A DNA stretch of 64,000 bases, from contig NZ_FQYU01000003.1 of the NCBI RefSeq assembly GCF_900141855.1, positions 186,001-250,000 on the forward strand, written 5' to 3'. Both the position numbers and the translations under genes were made by a program. This DNA is from Pseudozobellia thermophila. GTDB taxonomy: Bacteria; Bacteroidota; Bacteroidia; Flavobacteriales; Flavobacteriaceae. Of this stretch, positions 34,874-44,093 are shown in pieces. The notes under the pieces are model-generated. The model was not told the origin of the DNA. It ran no database searches and was given only the letters and a program-made list of their open reading frames with translations. Position 1 is the stretch's first letter, and every line of letters begins with the position of its first letter.

Positions 34874-35512
34874 ATGAAGTTGCCCTTTTTTCCATTGCAA
34901 TCCATATTTTTTCCAGGAGAGACCGTGCCGCTCCATATCTTTGAGGAACGCTATAAGCAGTTGATCAAAGATTGTAGGGACGAAGCCGTGACCTTTGGCA
35001 TTCCGGTTTATATAAACGATACCATGGTCTACGGCACGGAGGTCCAATTGGTGGAAATAGTGAACACCTACGAAGACGGCGAGATGGACGTCACCTGCGT
35101 GGCCCGACAGGTGTTTCGCATTATCAGTTTCAATAGGAATATGGGTGGCAAACTCTATGCCGGGGGCGAGGTCGAGTTTTTGGATAATATCAACGATGGC
35201 GACGTCAAACTGAAACAAGAGGTGTTAGATCGCCTGCACGAACTTTATGAGTTGATGGACGTGCCGTTTACACCCTTGCCCGTGGAGAAATTCAACAGTT
35301 ATGTTTTGGCACATAAAATGGGACTGTCGTTTGAGCAGGAATACCAATTGCTCCAAATGGCCAAGGAGAGTGAGCGTCTAAGCTTTATCAAACGCCATCT
35401 TTTGAACACCATTGCCGTTCTCTCTGAGGTGGACAGGACCAAGAAAACCATTAAAATGAACGGCGACTTTCGAAATTTCGATCCCTTGGATTTCAAGGAT
35501 TTTACGGTGTGA
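34874..35512 (+). CDS. LON N-terminal (substrate-binding) domain protein
   Basis: 212 aa from the ATG at 34874, where the LON-N motif begins immediately (MKLPFFPLQSIFFPGETVPL, HIFEERYKQL); an earlier start at 34826 adds 16 unlikely residues. The protein is a free-standing LON substrate-binding domain (residues 1-~190) without the AAA or protease parts: GIPVYIN, ARQVFRII, and a helical C-terminal half. Such proteins occur widely and their role is unsettled. Divergent from lysA. Confidence 0.92.
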   Translation: MKLPFFPLQSIFFPGETVPLHIFEERYKQLIKDCRDEAVTFGIPVYINDTMVYGTEVQLVEIVNTYEDGEMDVTCVARQVFRIISFNRNMGGKLYAGGEVEFLDNINDGDVKLKQEVLDRLHELYELMDVPFTPLPVEKFNSYVLAHKMGLSFEQEYQLLQMAKESERLSFIKRHLLNTIAVLSEVDRTKKTIKMNGDFRNFDPLDFKDFTV

Positions 35513-35638
35513 TTGCCTCTTGCGCTGCCGGATAGGGGGCGGAGCCTTGTAGGGAGGGGCATAGGGTCGATTCGTCTTGGCCAAAGCCTTGCTCGAAACC
35601 TTTCCCCTTGGTTTTTTTTTGAATTTGAGGCTTCTAAA

Positions 35639-35670
35639 TTGGAAAATCAACGTACAGTTGCCTATTTTTG
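35639..35670 (+). promoter_or_regulatory. Full promoter of sucC (TTG-N21-TATTTTTG)
   Basis: TTG (35639-35641) is 21 nt before TATTTTTG (35663-35670), which ends 28 nt before the sucC ATG. It matches the Bacteroidota -33/-7 pattern and the spacing seen at uvrB. Confidence 0.7.
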
Positions 35671-35698
35671 CTGCTGAACCTAAATACACCTTTAATAT

Positions 35699-36892
35699 AT
35701 GAATCTTCACGAGTACCAAGGAAAGGAAATTTTGGCCAGTTTTGGAGTGCGCATTCAGCGTGGAATTGTAGCCCACAATGCAAAGGAAGCAGTGGAGGCC
35801 GCTAAACAGTTAACCGCAGAGACCGGCACGGGATGGCATGTTATCAAGGCCCAAGTACACGCAGGGGGCAGAGGTAAGGGCGGCGGCGTAAAGTTGGCCA
35901 AAAACCTAAAGGAGGTAGAAGAGTTGGCGGGCAGTATCATCGGTATGCAACTGGTCACGCCACAAACTTCGGCCGAGGGTAAAAAGGTACATAAGGTGCT
36001 TGTGGCCGAAGATGTGTATTACCCGGGAGATAGCGAAACGAGCGAATTTTATATGTCCGTTCTCCTCAACAGGGGAACAGGGCGAAATATGATCATGTAT
36101 TCTACCGAAGGAGGTATGGATATCGAAGAGGTGGCCGAAAAGACCCCGCATCTTATCTTTACCGAGGAAATCGACCCTGCTACGGGCCTATTGCCCTTTC
36201 AGGCTCGAAAAATTGCCTTTAACCTAGGTTTGTCGGGTACCGCCTTCAAGGAAATGACGAAATTCGTTATGTCCCTATACAAGGCTTATGTAGAGAGCGA
36301 TTCGAGCATGTTCGAGATCAATCCGGTGCTAAAGACTTCCGACGACAAGATCATGGCCGTCGATGCCAAGGTGTCTATCGACGACAATGCCTTGTTCAGA
36401 AGAAAGCAATATGCCGAAATGCGCGATTTGCGCGAAGAAAACCCCATTGAGGTAGAAGCCCGTGAAGTGGGCCTTAATTACGTTGACCTCGATGGCAATG
36501 TTGGGTGTATGGTCAACGGTGCAGGCTTGGCCATGGCGACGATGGACCTTATCAAGATGGCCGGGGGAGAACCTGCCAACTTTTTGGATGTCGGTGGAAC
36601 GGCAGATGCCAAAAGGGTAGAGGAAGCGTTCAGGATCATTCTTAAAGATCCGGCGGTAAAGGCTATCCTGATCAACATATTCGGAGGTATCGTACGTTGC
36701 GACCGCGTGGCGCAGGGCGTAGTCGATGCCTATAAGAATATGGGAGATGCGATCAAAGTGCCGATCATCGTACGCCTACAGGGTACTAATGCCGAATTGG
36801 CCAAGGAAATTATCGATAATTCCGGCTTGGCCGTACATTCAGCGGTACAGTTTCAGGAAGCCGCCGATAAGGTCAAGGAAGTATTGGCCTAG
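35699..36892 (+). CDS. sucC: Succinyl-CoA ligase (ADP-forming) subunit beta
   Basis: 397 aa. ATP-grasp subunit of the TCA-cycle enzyme making ATP/GTP from succinyl-CoA. The start [16 protein letters not shown] and the segments [22 protein letters not shown] and [17 protein letters not shown]-type loop ([16 protein letters not shown]) are hallmarks, with the C-terminal ligase/CoA domain ([18 protein letters not shown]). Length is standard. The alpha subunit gene sucD is not adjacent, which is common in Bacteroidota. Promoter at 35639 and terminator at 36914. Confidence 0.97.
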   Translation: MNLHEYQGKEILASFGVRIQRGIVAHNAKEAVEAAKQLTAETGTGWHVIKAQVHAGGRGKGGGVKLAKNLKEVEELAGSIIGMQLVTPQTSAEGKKVHKVLVAEDVYYPGDSETSEFYMSVLLNRGTGRNMIMYSTEGGMDIEEVAEKTPHLIFTEEIDPATGLLPFQARKIAFNLGLSGTAFKEMTKFVMSLYKAYVESDSSMFEINPVLKTSDDKIMAVDAKVSIDDNALFRRKQYAEMRDLREENPIEVEAREVGLNYVDLDGNVGCMVNGAGLAMATMDLIKMAGGEPANFLDVGGTADAKRVEEAFRIILKDPAVKAILINIFGGIVRCDRVAQGVVDAYKNMGDAIKVPIIVRLQGTNAELAKEIIDNSGLAVHSAVQFQEAADKVKEVLA

Positions 36893-36913
36893 TTCGGTTC
36901 GATATAAAAAAAG

Positions 36914-36944
36914 AAGGGCATTCCATTTTTGGATGCCTTTTTTT
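36914..36944 (+). terminator. Intrinsic terminator after sucC
   Basis: AAGGGCAT-T-CC (36914-36924, one bulge) pairs with GGATGCCTT (36931-36939), followed by a T run to 36944. It is 22 nt after the stop. Confidence 0.75.
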
Positions 36945-37149
36945 ATGCCCTGTCCGAAAATGGATGCCTAACGCGAAAACGTTTTAGTAGATACGGGGTG
37001 AAAATCTGCATTTTCGTTAGATTTTGACTATTAATTTAATTATTACCATTATAAGGTGTTAAATTTTGGTAAATACATAATTTGAAAGCCTTAAATTGTG
37101 TTATCTTTAAGGAAAAATTAGTCAGATAATAGTTTAAATAACCCTTACG

Positions 37150-37491
37150 ATGAAAAAGATTATATTCATGTTGATTGCGACGGTGGCCTTTAACTCCGGT
37201 TACCTTATGGCTGCCGATTCAGAATGGAACTATCCCGGTCCTTCCAAGGCGGTAGCGACACAGGTCTACAAAATGTTGGAGGTGCCGAGCATACCGGATG
37301 AAATTCGAGGCCATAGGGCCGAGGTCAGGCTTGCGGTCGATAGGGGTAATTATTTGCGAATTCTTACCATCGAGACGGATAGCAAGCCCTTGGAGGATTT
37401 TATACGTAAGAACGTCGATTTTCAAAGATTGGCGAAAGGGACGTATGAGCAAGGTGTGGTCTATAGGATACCAGTTGAGGTAAAACAATAA
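37150..37491 (+). CDS. Small exported protein, paralog of the protein at 44697
   Basis: 113 aa. Signal peptide ~1-21 (GYLMAA). The mature part is a compact alpha/beta unit: GPSKAVATQVYKMLEV, a strand pair HRAEVRLAVDRGNYLRILTI, an acidic turn ETDSKPLEDFIRKNVDF and VVYRIPVEVK. The same arrangement recurs in the 107-aa protein at 44697-45020. The fold resembles TonB-C/PepSY-size modules but I cannot assign it. The A/T-rich spacer before it carries TATCTTTA near 37102. A bidirectional terminator follows. Confidence 0.8.
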   Translation: MKKIIFMLIATVAFNSGYLMAADSEWNYPGPSKAVATQVYKMLEVPSIPDEIRGHRAEVRLAVDRGNYLRILTIETDSKPLEDFIRKNVDFQRLAKGTYEQGVVYRIPVEVKQ

Positions 37492-37516
37492 CCCCTCCCT
37501 GATAGTGGAAGTAAAA

Positions 37517-37545
37517 AAAACCTCTGAATTTTTCAGAGGTTTTTC
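37517..37545 (+). terminator. Bidirectional terminator between convergent genes
   Basis: AACCTCTGAA and TTCAGAGGTT (arms within 37517-37541) form a near-perfect stem with a 3-nt T loop. T runs lie on both strands (A run on one side, T run on the other). It separates the small exported gene (+) from the AEC gene (-). Confidence 0.85.
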
Positions 37546-37566
37546 TATTTCCATTTGTATCAGGGT

Positions 37567-38721
37567 TTAACTTTCCTCTCCCGTCTGCGGACCCGTATTG
37601 AGTCCGACATACTTTCCGTAGGCCGCCGGATCCAATTCGCCTTCCTTGGTTTTCTTCAACTTGGCCGAGATAAGGGGGATCAACGATATCCCTATCATAA
37701 AAATGCCTGATGCCAATATGACCATTGGGTTGACGAAAAACTCGCTGAACGAGAATACGGTAATGATCAATAAGGTGGAGAACGGCAAGGAAAAGGCCAG
37801 GATGTTTACTGCGAAATTAATGTCGAAAGTGGGCCTTTTTTGTCCGTCGTTTTCTTCCAGGGAGCTGACCGCGCTCATATGGGCGAACGGCCAAAAACTA
37901 CAGGAACTTTGGGGAAAAACCACCAATAAGAGGATCAAGGAAGGGGCCAAGGACGGAAAAAGAAAGGCGAACAGGGCCGAAAGACAAAAGGTGATACCGG
38001 CCCTGCGGGCCAGCAACGATAGGATAAGGCCGAATTCTCCCGATTTGATGCGTACCGCCATACCGATAAAAAGCAATACCAGGGGCGTCATCAATATTTT
38101 GAGTTTCTGAATGGTGTTTTGAAGAAAAACAGGGATCGAATCCATGTTCCAGCCAAGGGCCAATAACAGCAAACCCACGATAATGACCATGTTGATAGGT
38201 TCTTTTAACAGGGCTAGGGCCAAGCTTTTTAATTTGCTTGAGGTAGAGGCCTTTAAATCCTTTAAGGATCGCATATGGTACCAATGCATGGCCAGCATAT
38301 AGAGAAGGATAAGGCCGAATATCTTGTTGCCGACATCGGCCAATGCGGCCAGGGCAAGGGAGTCGTCCCCTAGGTAGACGACGATAAAAGGAAAGCAAGA
38401 AAGACCGGGGGCCAAAGAGGGAAGCAACATCATAATGGTCCTCCTTTTCGATTTTTCTTCCTTGGGCAAGGATGCTCCCAGGAGGTATTTTGATGCGAGC
38501 AACATGACAAGGTTGAAAGTGAGCGCCAATAGGGGAAATATCAAGAGTGAACTTTCAAGCTTGATCTTCAATAGGGCGACGAATATGACGGCCGGAAGGG
38601 CCACACTTAAAATTATAGTTTTTACGCCCTTAAGATCTTGTTTGGCGACCTTTTTTTGAAGCAGCAGGCCAAGACCGATGATCAGCACAAGTTCCAAAGT
38701 GTTTTGAAGTGCGAAGTTCAT
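37567..38721 (-). CDS. AEC-family permease (auxin efflux carrier-like)
   Basis: 384 aa, about ten spans in the five-plus-five arrangement of the AEC family: LVLIIGLGLLLQKKVA, ILSVALPAVIFVALL, LPSLAPGLSCFPFIVVYLGD, and after the middle loop MTPLVLLFIGMAVRIKSG and QSSCSFWPFAHMSA. A longer cytosolic insert (SLEENDGQKRPTFD) and a hydrophilic tail make it larger than the common ~310-320 aa. AEC members move organic acids or amino-acid-like compounds. It is the last gene of the receptor-lipoprotein-aminotransferase-permease run, 126 bp after the aminotransferase. Confidence 0.88.
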   Translation of the reverse strand: MNFALQNTLELVLIIGLGLLLQKKVAKQDLKGVKTIILSVALPAVIFVALLKIKLESSLLIFPLLALTFNLVMLLASKYLLGASLPKEEKSKRRTIMMLLPSLAPGLSCFPFIVVYLGDDSLALAALADVGNKIFGLILLYMLAMHWYHMRSLKDLKASTSSKLKSLALALLKEPINMVIIVGLLLLALGWNMDSIPVFLQNTIQKLKILMTPLVLLFIGMAVRIKSGEFGLILSLLARRAGITFCLSALFAFLFPSLAPSLILLLVVFPQSSCSFWPFAHMSAVSSLEENDGQKRPTFDINFAVNILAFSLPFSTLLIITVFSFSEFFVNPMVILASGIFMIGISLIPLISAKLKKTKEGELDPAAYGKYVGLNTGPQTGEES

Positions 38722-38847
38722 ATAGTATCTGAATTTTGTTGTTTACAAGTGATTTCGGATGAGGGAAGGGTCTTAAACCCATACAGGGCCGGGTTTTAAC
38801 ATGTCAAGGCATTTTCACGTAAATCCGGCCCAATGGGCTAACTGAAC

Positions 38848-40035
38848 TTAAACTAGCACTTTTTGAAGGGCGGAAGCAAAAATCTTCATCTCGTCCATGG
38901 TGCCCATGCTTACACGGCACCAATTTTTGTCCATAATATCGAATGCGCGAACGCCCACGCCTTGGGCCGTCATCTTTTCGAGAAAGGACTTGCCTTCCAT
39001 TTCTATCGGGAACAGAATAAAGCTGGTCGACGAGGGAACGTAGGTATATCCCATCTTGTCCAAGGTGGCGTAGACGAATTCCCTACACTCGGCATTGAGC
39101 TTCCTCGATTTTTCCTGAAAGGCGATATCGTCCATACTGGCCGAAGCGGCATAGACCGAAGGGTAGGTAATGCCCATGCCTCCCCGGGTAATATCCTGTA
39201 TCTTGTCCAAGGTGCTTTCCTGCGCAACGATATAGCCCACCCGTAGACCGGCCATACCATGTATTTTGGAGAAGGTACGGGCAATGATCACGTCTTTGCC
39301 CTGGGTGACCAATGAAACCATACTTTTTTTGGCGGCATCTTCCAGAAAGTCCAAATACGCTTCATCGACGAAGACGGGTACTTTTTCCGAAACGCGGGAG
39401 CAGAAGTCGACCAGCTCGGCGTGATCGGTCATGCTTCCGGTGGGGTTGTTGGGGTTGCATATATAGACCAGTTTGGTGTCTTTGTCAATGGCGGCTTCCA
39501 TGCCCTTTAGGTCGTGCGACCAATCGTCCTTTAGGGGTACGGGCTTCCAAGAGGCACCCGTAGCTTGGGCCACCTTGATCAGCGACATGTACGATGGGTC
39601 GGCCGATACTACATTGCCGCCCTTGGCGAACATGACCATGGCCGTTTTTTCCAATAGGTCGGAAGAACCGGGCCCCATCATAATATTCTCGATTTTTACG
39701 CCCTCTTTTACCGCAATCTTGTCCATCAGGTCAAAAAGTTCCTTCCAAGCATAGCGGTTTCCCAGGGTAGTGGCACCTTTAAAGGCCTCGACGGCCATGG
39801 GAGAGGGGCCGTATGGGTTTTCGTTGGCGTTGAGTTTGGCCAATAGCTTGGCCGTGTCGGGAAAGGCCTCGGCATTGAACTCCTTAAAGAAAGGGCTGTA
39901 GATGGTCCTGCCCTGCGAGTCGAATTTGGGTTGGGCCATAGGTGTTTCCCCAAACGAGAGTTGGGGCAAGACCATTGCTCCTGCAGCGGTCAAAGCGCCC
40001 CGCTTCAACCATGCTCTTCTGTTTAATGTTTCCAT
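38848..40035 (-). CDS. Tat-exported HisC-like PLP-dependent aminotransferase
   Basis: 395 aa. Residues 1-30 are a twin-arginine signal (LNRRAWLKRGALTAAGA, ending SFGE), so the enzyme is exported folded with bound PLP. The fold-type I aminotransferase core is complete: LNANENPYGPS, NPNNPTG (194-200), DEAYLDF (224-230), the Schiff-base Lys257 in RTFSKIHG and Arg265 in GLRVGY. The sequence resembles histidinol-phosphate aminotransferase, but a periplasmic location excludes histidine synthesis, so another amino compound is the likely substrate. The gene lies between a lipoprotein gene (33 bp) and the AEC permease gene. Confidence 0.92.
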   Translation of the reverse strand: METLNRRAWLKRGALTAAGAMVLPQLSFGETPMAQPKFDSQGRTIYSPFFKEFNAEAFPDTAKLLAKLNANENPYGPSPMAVEAFKGATTLGNRYAWKELFDLMDKIAVKEGVKIENIMMGPGSSDLLEKTAMVMFAKGGNVVSADPSYMSLIKVAQATGASWKPVPLKDDWSHDLKGMEAAIDKDTKLVYICNPNNPTGSMTDHAELVDFCSRVSEKVPVFVDEAYLDFLEDAAKKSMVSLVTQGKDVIIARTFSKIHGMAGLRVGYIVAQESTLDKIQDITRGGMGITYPSVYAASASMDDIAFQEKSRKLNAECREFVYATLDKMGYTYVPSSTSFILFPIEMEGKSFLEKMTAQGVGVRAFDIMDKNWCRVSMGTMDEMKIFASALQKVLV

Positions 40036-40068
40036 AGTGCTGTGTATTTAAGTTAAAAAATCAGTTCT

Positions 40069-40569
40069 CTAGTTGCTTTCCACCGCTTCGGCGTTCGTTC
40101 CCAAGCCCCCGGTAGCGACGATGGTATTATCCGATGGGCCCAGGTATATGTTGATGTGGGCGTCCATTTCCAGGATGGAATCGTAAAAGGCGGTATCGCT
40201 GATTACGAAAAATTTGCTTGATCCAAATTCTCCCGTATCGCCCGAAACATCGTCCAGTTCCATCATGGTGGTCGTTTCGTCGCCAACGGGGCCGCTGAGG
40301 ATTACGGCAGGATGCATCTCCCCCTCAATAGTGTTGTACAGGGCGATCTGTACCAAGGTCTGGTCGAGGTTGTTCTTCCAAAAGACAACTCTTCCGTTGA
40401 CGTTGGCCCCGCCCGGATCGGTAGATTCGACGGAATAGGCAATGTACTGGGTAAGTGTGCCTCCTCCTTCGGCTGTGGTCAATATGGGTTCCAAACGCTC
40501 TTGTTCGCACGATAAGAGACCTACCGAGATCAATGCTACGAGTAAAATGTTAGTTATATGTTTTTCCAT
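40069..40569 (-). CDS. Lipoprotein, CHRD-like (tentative)
   Basis: 166 aa. The lipoprotein leader ends LLSC with Cys21. The mature part has GRVVFWKNNLDQTLVQIALY, then HPAVILSGPVGDE, and MDAHINIYLGPSDN near the end, a layout reminiscent of the CHRD domain (HxH/GPxG then YVNxH-like), but the diagnostic residues are not all present. It probably sits on the outer membrane or its periplasmic face. Its position right behind the receptor gene (31 bp) suggests it could be an accessory ligand-binding protein replacing SusD. Confidence 0.78.
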   Translation of the reverse strand: MEKHITNILLVALISVGLLSCEQERLEPILTTAEGGGTLTQYIAYSVESTDPGGANVNGRVVFWKNNLDQTLVQIALYNTIEGEMHPAVILSGPVGDETTTMMELDDVSGDTGEFGSSKFFVISDTAFYDSILEMDAHINIYLGPSDNTIVATGGLGTNAEAVESN

Positions 40570-40600
40570 AATTTTCTTCTTTTAGTTTTGTCGTACCTTA

Positions 40601-43549
40601 TTATAGGGTAAAGCTTAATCGTCCGAAATAGTAGGCTCCCGATGATCCTTGCTGATAGTTCGAATAGAGGTTGAAGGTCCTTAGTTCGTACCTGATGATT
40701 TCGGGGTATTCGTTAAAGATGTTGTTGCCTCCTACCGTAAAGCTGATGGAATCGGTAAAATTGTAGGTTATACCTATGTCGGTCGTGAATTCCGGAGTGA
40801 AGTACTGGTCGGCATAGCCCACACTTCCGTCGAGCAAGGTGCGTTCTATGCTGTCCCTGGTCTGGACGGAGCCGAACCTGGTTCCTCTCAACATGGCCGA
40901 AAACTTGCCTATGGAGTAGTTTAGGGTTCCTATTATCTTGCTACTTGGCGTACCGGTTTCGAACTGGCCGATCAGGCCCCTGTTCACGTAATTGTCCGCC
41001 AGCTCTTCGTCGGTCAGGTCGGTGTTGAGGTCGGGCAGGTTAATGTTTTCGAACTTGTTTTCCCTGAAGGTTCCGCTGAGAATGGCACCGAACCTACCTG
41101 CGCCGAGATTGGTGTTGTAGTTGACCACCGCTTCGATGCCCTTGGTGCTGATGTCCCCGCCATTGATCCTAAAGCTTGCCAGGCCGCTACCGATGATGGG
41201 GGCCAGAACGGGAGCTTGCCCGGCGTCGAATTCACCGGTTTCAAAAATGCGGTCAAAGATGTCGATTTTATAGGCGTCTACGGTTACATCGAACTTGCCG
41301 ATTTTACTGGTAAAGCCCAAACTGTAGTTTCTTGATCTCTCTTCCTGTAGCTGTCCTATGCCCAGGGCCCTTGCGGCCGAACTGCTATTGGGGTACAAGG
41401 TACCGTCAAAGGGTTGGAGCCCCACAAAGAAGGTGTAGCTATGGGAGTAGTTGAGCTCTTGTAGGGAAGGTGCGCGAAAGCCACTGCTAAAAGATCCCCT
41501 AAAGGCAAAGTTTTCGCCGATGGAGTACCTTGCGGCAACCTTACCTGTAAGTACATTGCCGAAGTCGGAATAGTTTTCCATGCGCAAGGCCCCGGAGACC
41601 AAAAAATCCTCGGTCATATCCAATTCCATGTCCAAATAGGCGGCCATTACGGAACGATAGCTGTTGCTTTCGTTTTCAGGGGCAAAACCCCTAAAGCACT
41701 GACAGTTCAAGGCGTAGTTCTTGACCAGTTCTTGGCTGACGCCGGCATAGGGAAGTACGACGGGGGCCCCACTGCCGTCGACGATGGGGGAGCCGCTTAA
41801 ATCCTCCAGGGGAAACCCGTCGGGACCGACCAACAATTGATTGTCCTCGGTGGCGGTTATAACCCCGGCATCGCCTGCGGTCCAGCTTTCTTCCTGTCCG
41901 GCGACGATGGCATAGTTTTCAACCCTTAACTCGCCACCGAAGGCAACGTTGAGGCCTGAAAGAATATCTTCGTAAAAATTAGTGAAATCCAAGTTCAAAG
42001 TGTTCTGAAAGAAACTGTGTGTTCCTAGGTCCATTTCTGTCGGGGAGCCGGTTCCGATACTTGCGTTCCATGTATTGAACATGCCGTATTTGGCCGAGTT
42101 CATACCGAAGTTGTTGCTGAAATCGAACTCATAGTCGCCGAATTCGCCGGTAATACCGGTTGCGAGGGCCAAGTTGTACTGGTTGGTGTAGATCTGGGGC
42201 CTGAAGCCGTTGGGGAAAAGGTCGAAGCTGGTCCTGTCGGCCTGTGCGGCCCTTCTGTAAAAGCAGCTATAGGCATCTGAATATTGATAGCCGAAATCGC
42301 CGAAAGCATAAAAATCGGAGGTTTCGGACAATGGATTTTCGAGGTTGAAACCAAAGCCCATGAGGGTCTTGGCCGGAAGGCCGGAGTAGGTGGCGACATC
42401 GACCTGCTCTATGCCTCTTGCCGCCATCAGGCCCTCAACGGTGGTCAGCGAGCTTATGGCCGCTGCATCCCCGCTGGCCTGGGCGGCAATCAGCTCTGGG
42501 TTGGTTATTATGGGGTTGCCGTTCACCGAGGTGGTCTGGTTGTTCAGGTAGTCCGAGCTGTACAAGGGTGCCCTGTCAATTTCCAAAACGGTCGGTCTAA
42601 TGGTTCGTTCAGATTGGCTAATTAGGGCGGAAACGTTCAAAAATCCCCCGTTTTCGAAGGAAATTCCATAATTCCCATCGAATTGGAAATTGAACCCGTC
42701 CCAATCCCCCGAAGTTCTATTGAGGGCCCTTTCACCCTCCGTAAGGTCCGAATCGCTAAAATCGGGCGATTTGTTGGGGTAGCCTCCCACGGTAAGGGTA
42801 CCGGTAAACTCGTCGGTACCTTTTTTTGTTACGACGTTTATTACCCCGGCAATCGCATCGGAACCATATTGGGCCGAGGCGCCGTCCCGTAAAATCTCAA
42901 TATGGTCTATTCCTATGGAAGGAATGAATTTCATATCTACGGCATTGGAAGGTGTGCCCGTTTGCGAAGCGGCAAGAATTGCCGATGTGTGCCTTCTTTT
43001 CCCATTGACAAGGACCAACATTTGGTTGGGGGCAAGGCCCCGTAAGCTCGGCGGACTCACAAAAGACGACAGGTCACCGCCACCACTGGTGTAGGCGGTA
43101 AACGAAGGGGCCGAGGCGGCAAGCATTTGCGAAAGGTCTTGCTGCGGCATGTTGATGGCGTCCTTTTTGATATCGATGACATCGACGGGCACGGGGGTAT
43201 TAAGTTTGGTCCTGGGCTGTCCCCGGGAGCCGATGACGATGGTTTCGAGCAATTGTTCGGCGGCAGGGACCAGAATGATATCAATCTCCTTTTTGCCCGC
43301 TACCGGTATTTCCTTGGTGGCAAATCCCAAGGAAGAAAATATTAGAACGGCATCGGCTGGCGCATCGATGGTATATTCCCCATCAAAATTGGTCGTAGTG
43401 CCCTTAGTGGTGCCCTTAATGATTACATCGGTTCCCGGTAGAACGACACCTTGGTCGTCGAGAACCTTTCCGGTAATCATGATCTCTTGCGCACTGCCTA
43501 TAGCAACTCGAATCAGGCAAAAGAATAACAGTATTGGAACTTTCTTCAT
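40601..43549 (-). CDS. TonB-dependent outer-membrane receptor of the aminotransferase locus
   Basis: 982 aa from the ATG at 43549, the start of MKKVPILLFFCLIRVAIGSA; the frame's earlier codon at 43579 is not needed for the signal peptide. A carboxypeptidase-regulatory-like domain (GKVLDDQGVVLPGTDVIIKG) comes first. The plug follows, with SLRGLAPNQMLVLVNGKRRH and RDGASAQYGSDAIAGVINVV, and a barrel ends YYFGRLSFTL. The plug closely resembles that of the receptor at 21034-23892. No SusD gene follows; instead come a lipoprotein, a Tat aminotransferase and an AEC permease, all on the same strand. Confidence 0.94.
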   Translation of the reverse strand: MKKVPILLFFCLIRVAIGSAQEIMITGKVLDDQGVVLPGTDVIIKGTTKGTTTNFDGEYTIDAPADAVLIFSSLGFATKEIPVAGKKEIDIILVPAAEQLLETIVIGSRGQPRTKLNTPVPVDVIDIKKDAINMPQQDLSQMLAASAPSFTAYTSGGGDLSSFVSPPSLRGLAPNQMLVLVNGKRRHTSAILAASQTGTPSNAVDMKFIPSIGIDHIEILRDGASAQYGSDAIAGVINVVTKKGTDEFTGTLTVGGYPNKSPDFSDSDLTEGERALNRTSGDWDGFNFQFDGNYGISFENGGFLNVSALISQSERTIRPTVLEIDRAPLYSSDYLNNQTTSVNGNPIITNPELIAAQASGDAAAISSLTTVEGLMAARGIEQVDVATYSGLPAKTLMGFGFNLENPLSETSDFYAFGDFGYQYSDAYSCFYRRAAQADRTSFDLFPNGFRPQIYTNQYNLALATGITGEFGDYEFDFSNNFGMNSAKYGMFNTWNASIGTGSPTEMDLGTHSFFQNTLNLDFTNFYEDILSGLNVAFGGELRVENYAIVAGQEESWTAGDAGVITATEDNQLLVGPDGFPLEDLSGSPIVDGSGAPVVLPYAGVSQELVKNYALNCQCFRGFAPENESNSYRSVMAAYLDMELDMTEDFLVSGALRMENYSDFGNVLTGKVAARYSIGENFAFRGSFSSGFRAPSLQELNYSHSYTFFVGLQPFDGTLYPNSSSAARALGIGQLQEERSRNYSLGFTSKIGKFDVTVDAYKIDIFDRIFETGEFDAGQAPVLAPIIGSGLASFRINGGDISTKGIEAVVNYNTNLGAGRFGAILSGTFRENKFENINLPDLNTDLTDEELADNYVNRGLIGQFETGTPSSKIIGTLNYSIGKFSAMLRGTRFGSVQTRDSIERTLLDGSVGYADQYFTPEFTTDIGITYNFTDSISFTVGGNNIFNEYPEIIRYELRTFNLYSNYQQGSSGAYYFGRLSFTL

Positions 43550-43888
43550 AAGTAAAAGGTTTTGGTTGATACTAGACATTGCATTTGCCCAACCATTTCT
43601 TATCCAATATTGAATTGAATGGGGGTCAAATTCAGTGTAAGAAAAGTTCCGGATACTTTACTTTGTTGACTGGTCTTAACTACAGAACAACAAGACAATA
43701 TTAAGGGGAGTTTTTGATATATGAAAATTCGAAAAATCGGTAAAATGCTTCGATTTAAGGCTTTATTCTGTTGAAAAAATAATTTTTAGGCCATTTATTA
43801 ACGAATCGGCAGATTATATTTTTTATACCCAATAAAATCTACCAAAACTTAAAAAAACGGGTAAAAAACATTTTTATGGGATTAAAAA

Positions 43889-43902
43889 TTCAAACGTTTG
43901 AA
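43889..43902. promoter_or_regulatory. 14-bp perfect palindrome TTCAAACGTTTGAA
   Basis: An exact 7+7 dyad with a central CG, in the spacer between the receptor gene and the Lrp/AsnC gene. The central-CG form recalls LacI-family operators more than Lrp sites, and there is no LacI gene in the window. The binder is unknown. Confidence 0.5.
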
Positions 43903-43993
43903 AAAAATGCATTTTATATTAAAAACGTCTTTTTATTAGCATATTATTACAGTTTTTTTCAAAACCTTGAATTAATTTTACATAAATCATCTT

Positions 43994-44019
43994 TTTGATA
44001 GATTTAATTGAATATCAAA
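43994..44019. promoter_or_regulatory. Inverted repeat TTTGATA-N12-TATCAAA
   Basis: Exact 7-bp arms at 43994-44000 and 44013-44019, 75 bp before the Lrp/AsnC start. Arm-to-arm spacing of 19 bp places the arms about two helical turns apart, which would suit an Lrp dimer autoregulating its own gene; inference only. Confidence 0.45.
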
Positions 44020-44093
44020 TAGGATGTATGACTGTTAATGGGTGCTGCTTTTACGAGGTAAATGGTATGTCAACCCACCCTTAAATACCATAT

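Larger units (their letters stand above)
43550..44093 (+). other. 544-bp AT-rich divergent regulatory spacer
   Basis: No gene is visible. The region separates the receptor gene (-) from the Lrp/AsnC gene (+) and is strongly A/T-rich. It contains a 14-bp perfect palindrome (43889-43902) and an inverted repeat TTTGATA/TATCAAA (43994-44019), both plausible operator sites. A divergent regulator with a long operator-bearing spacer is a typical local-control arrangement. Confidence 0.55.
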
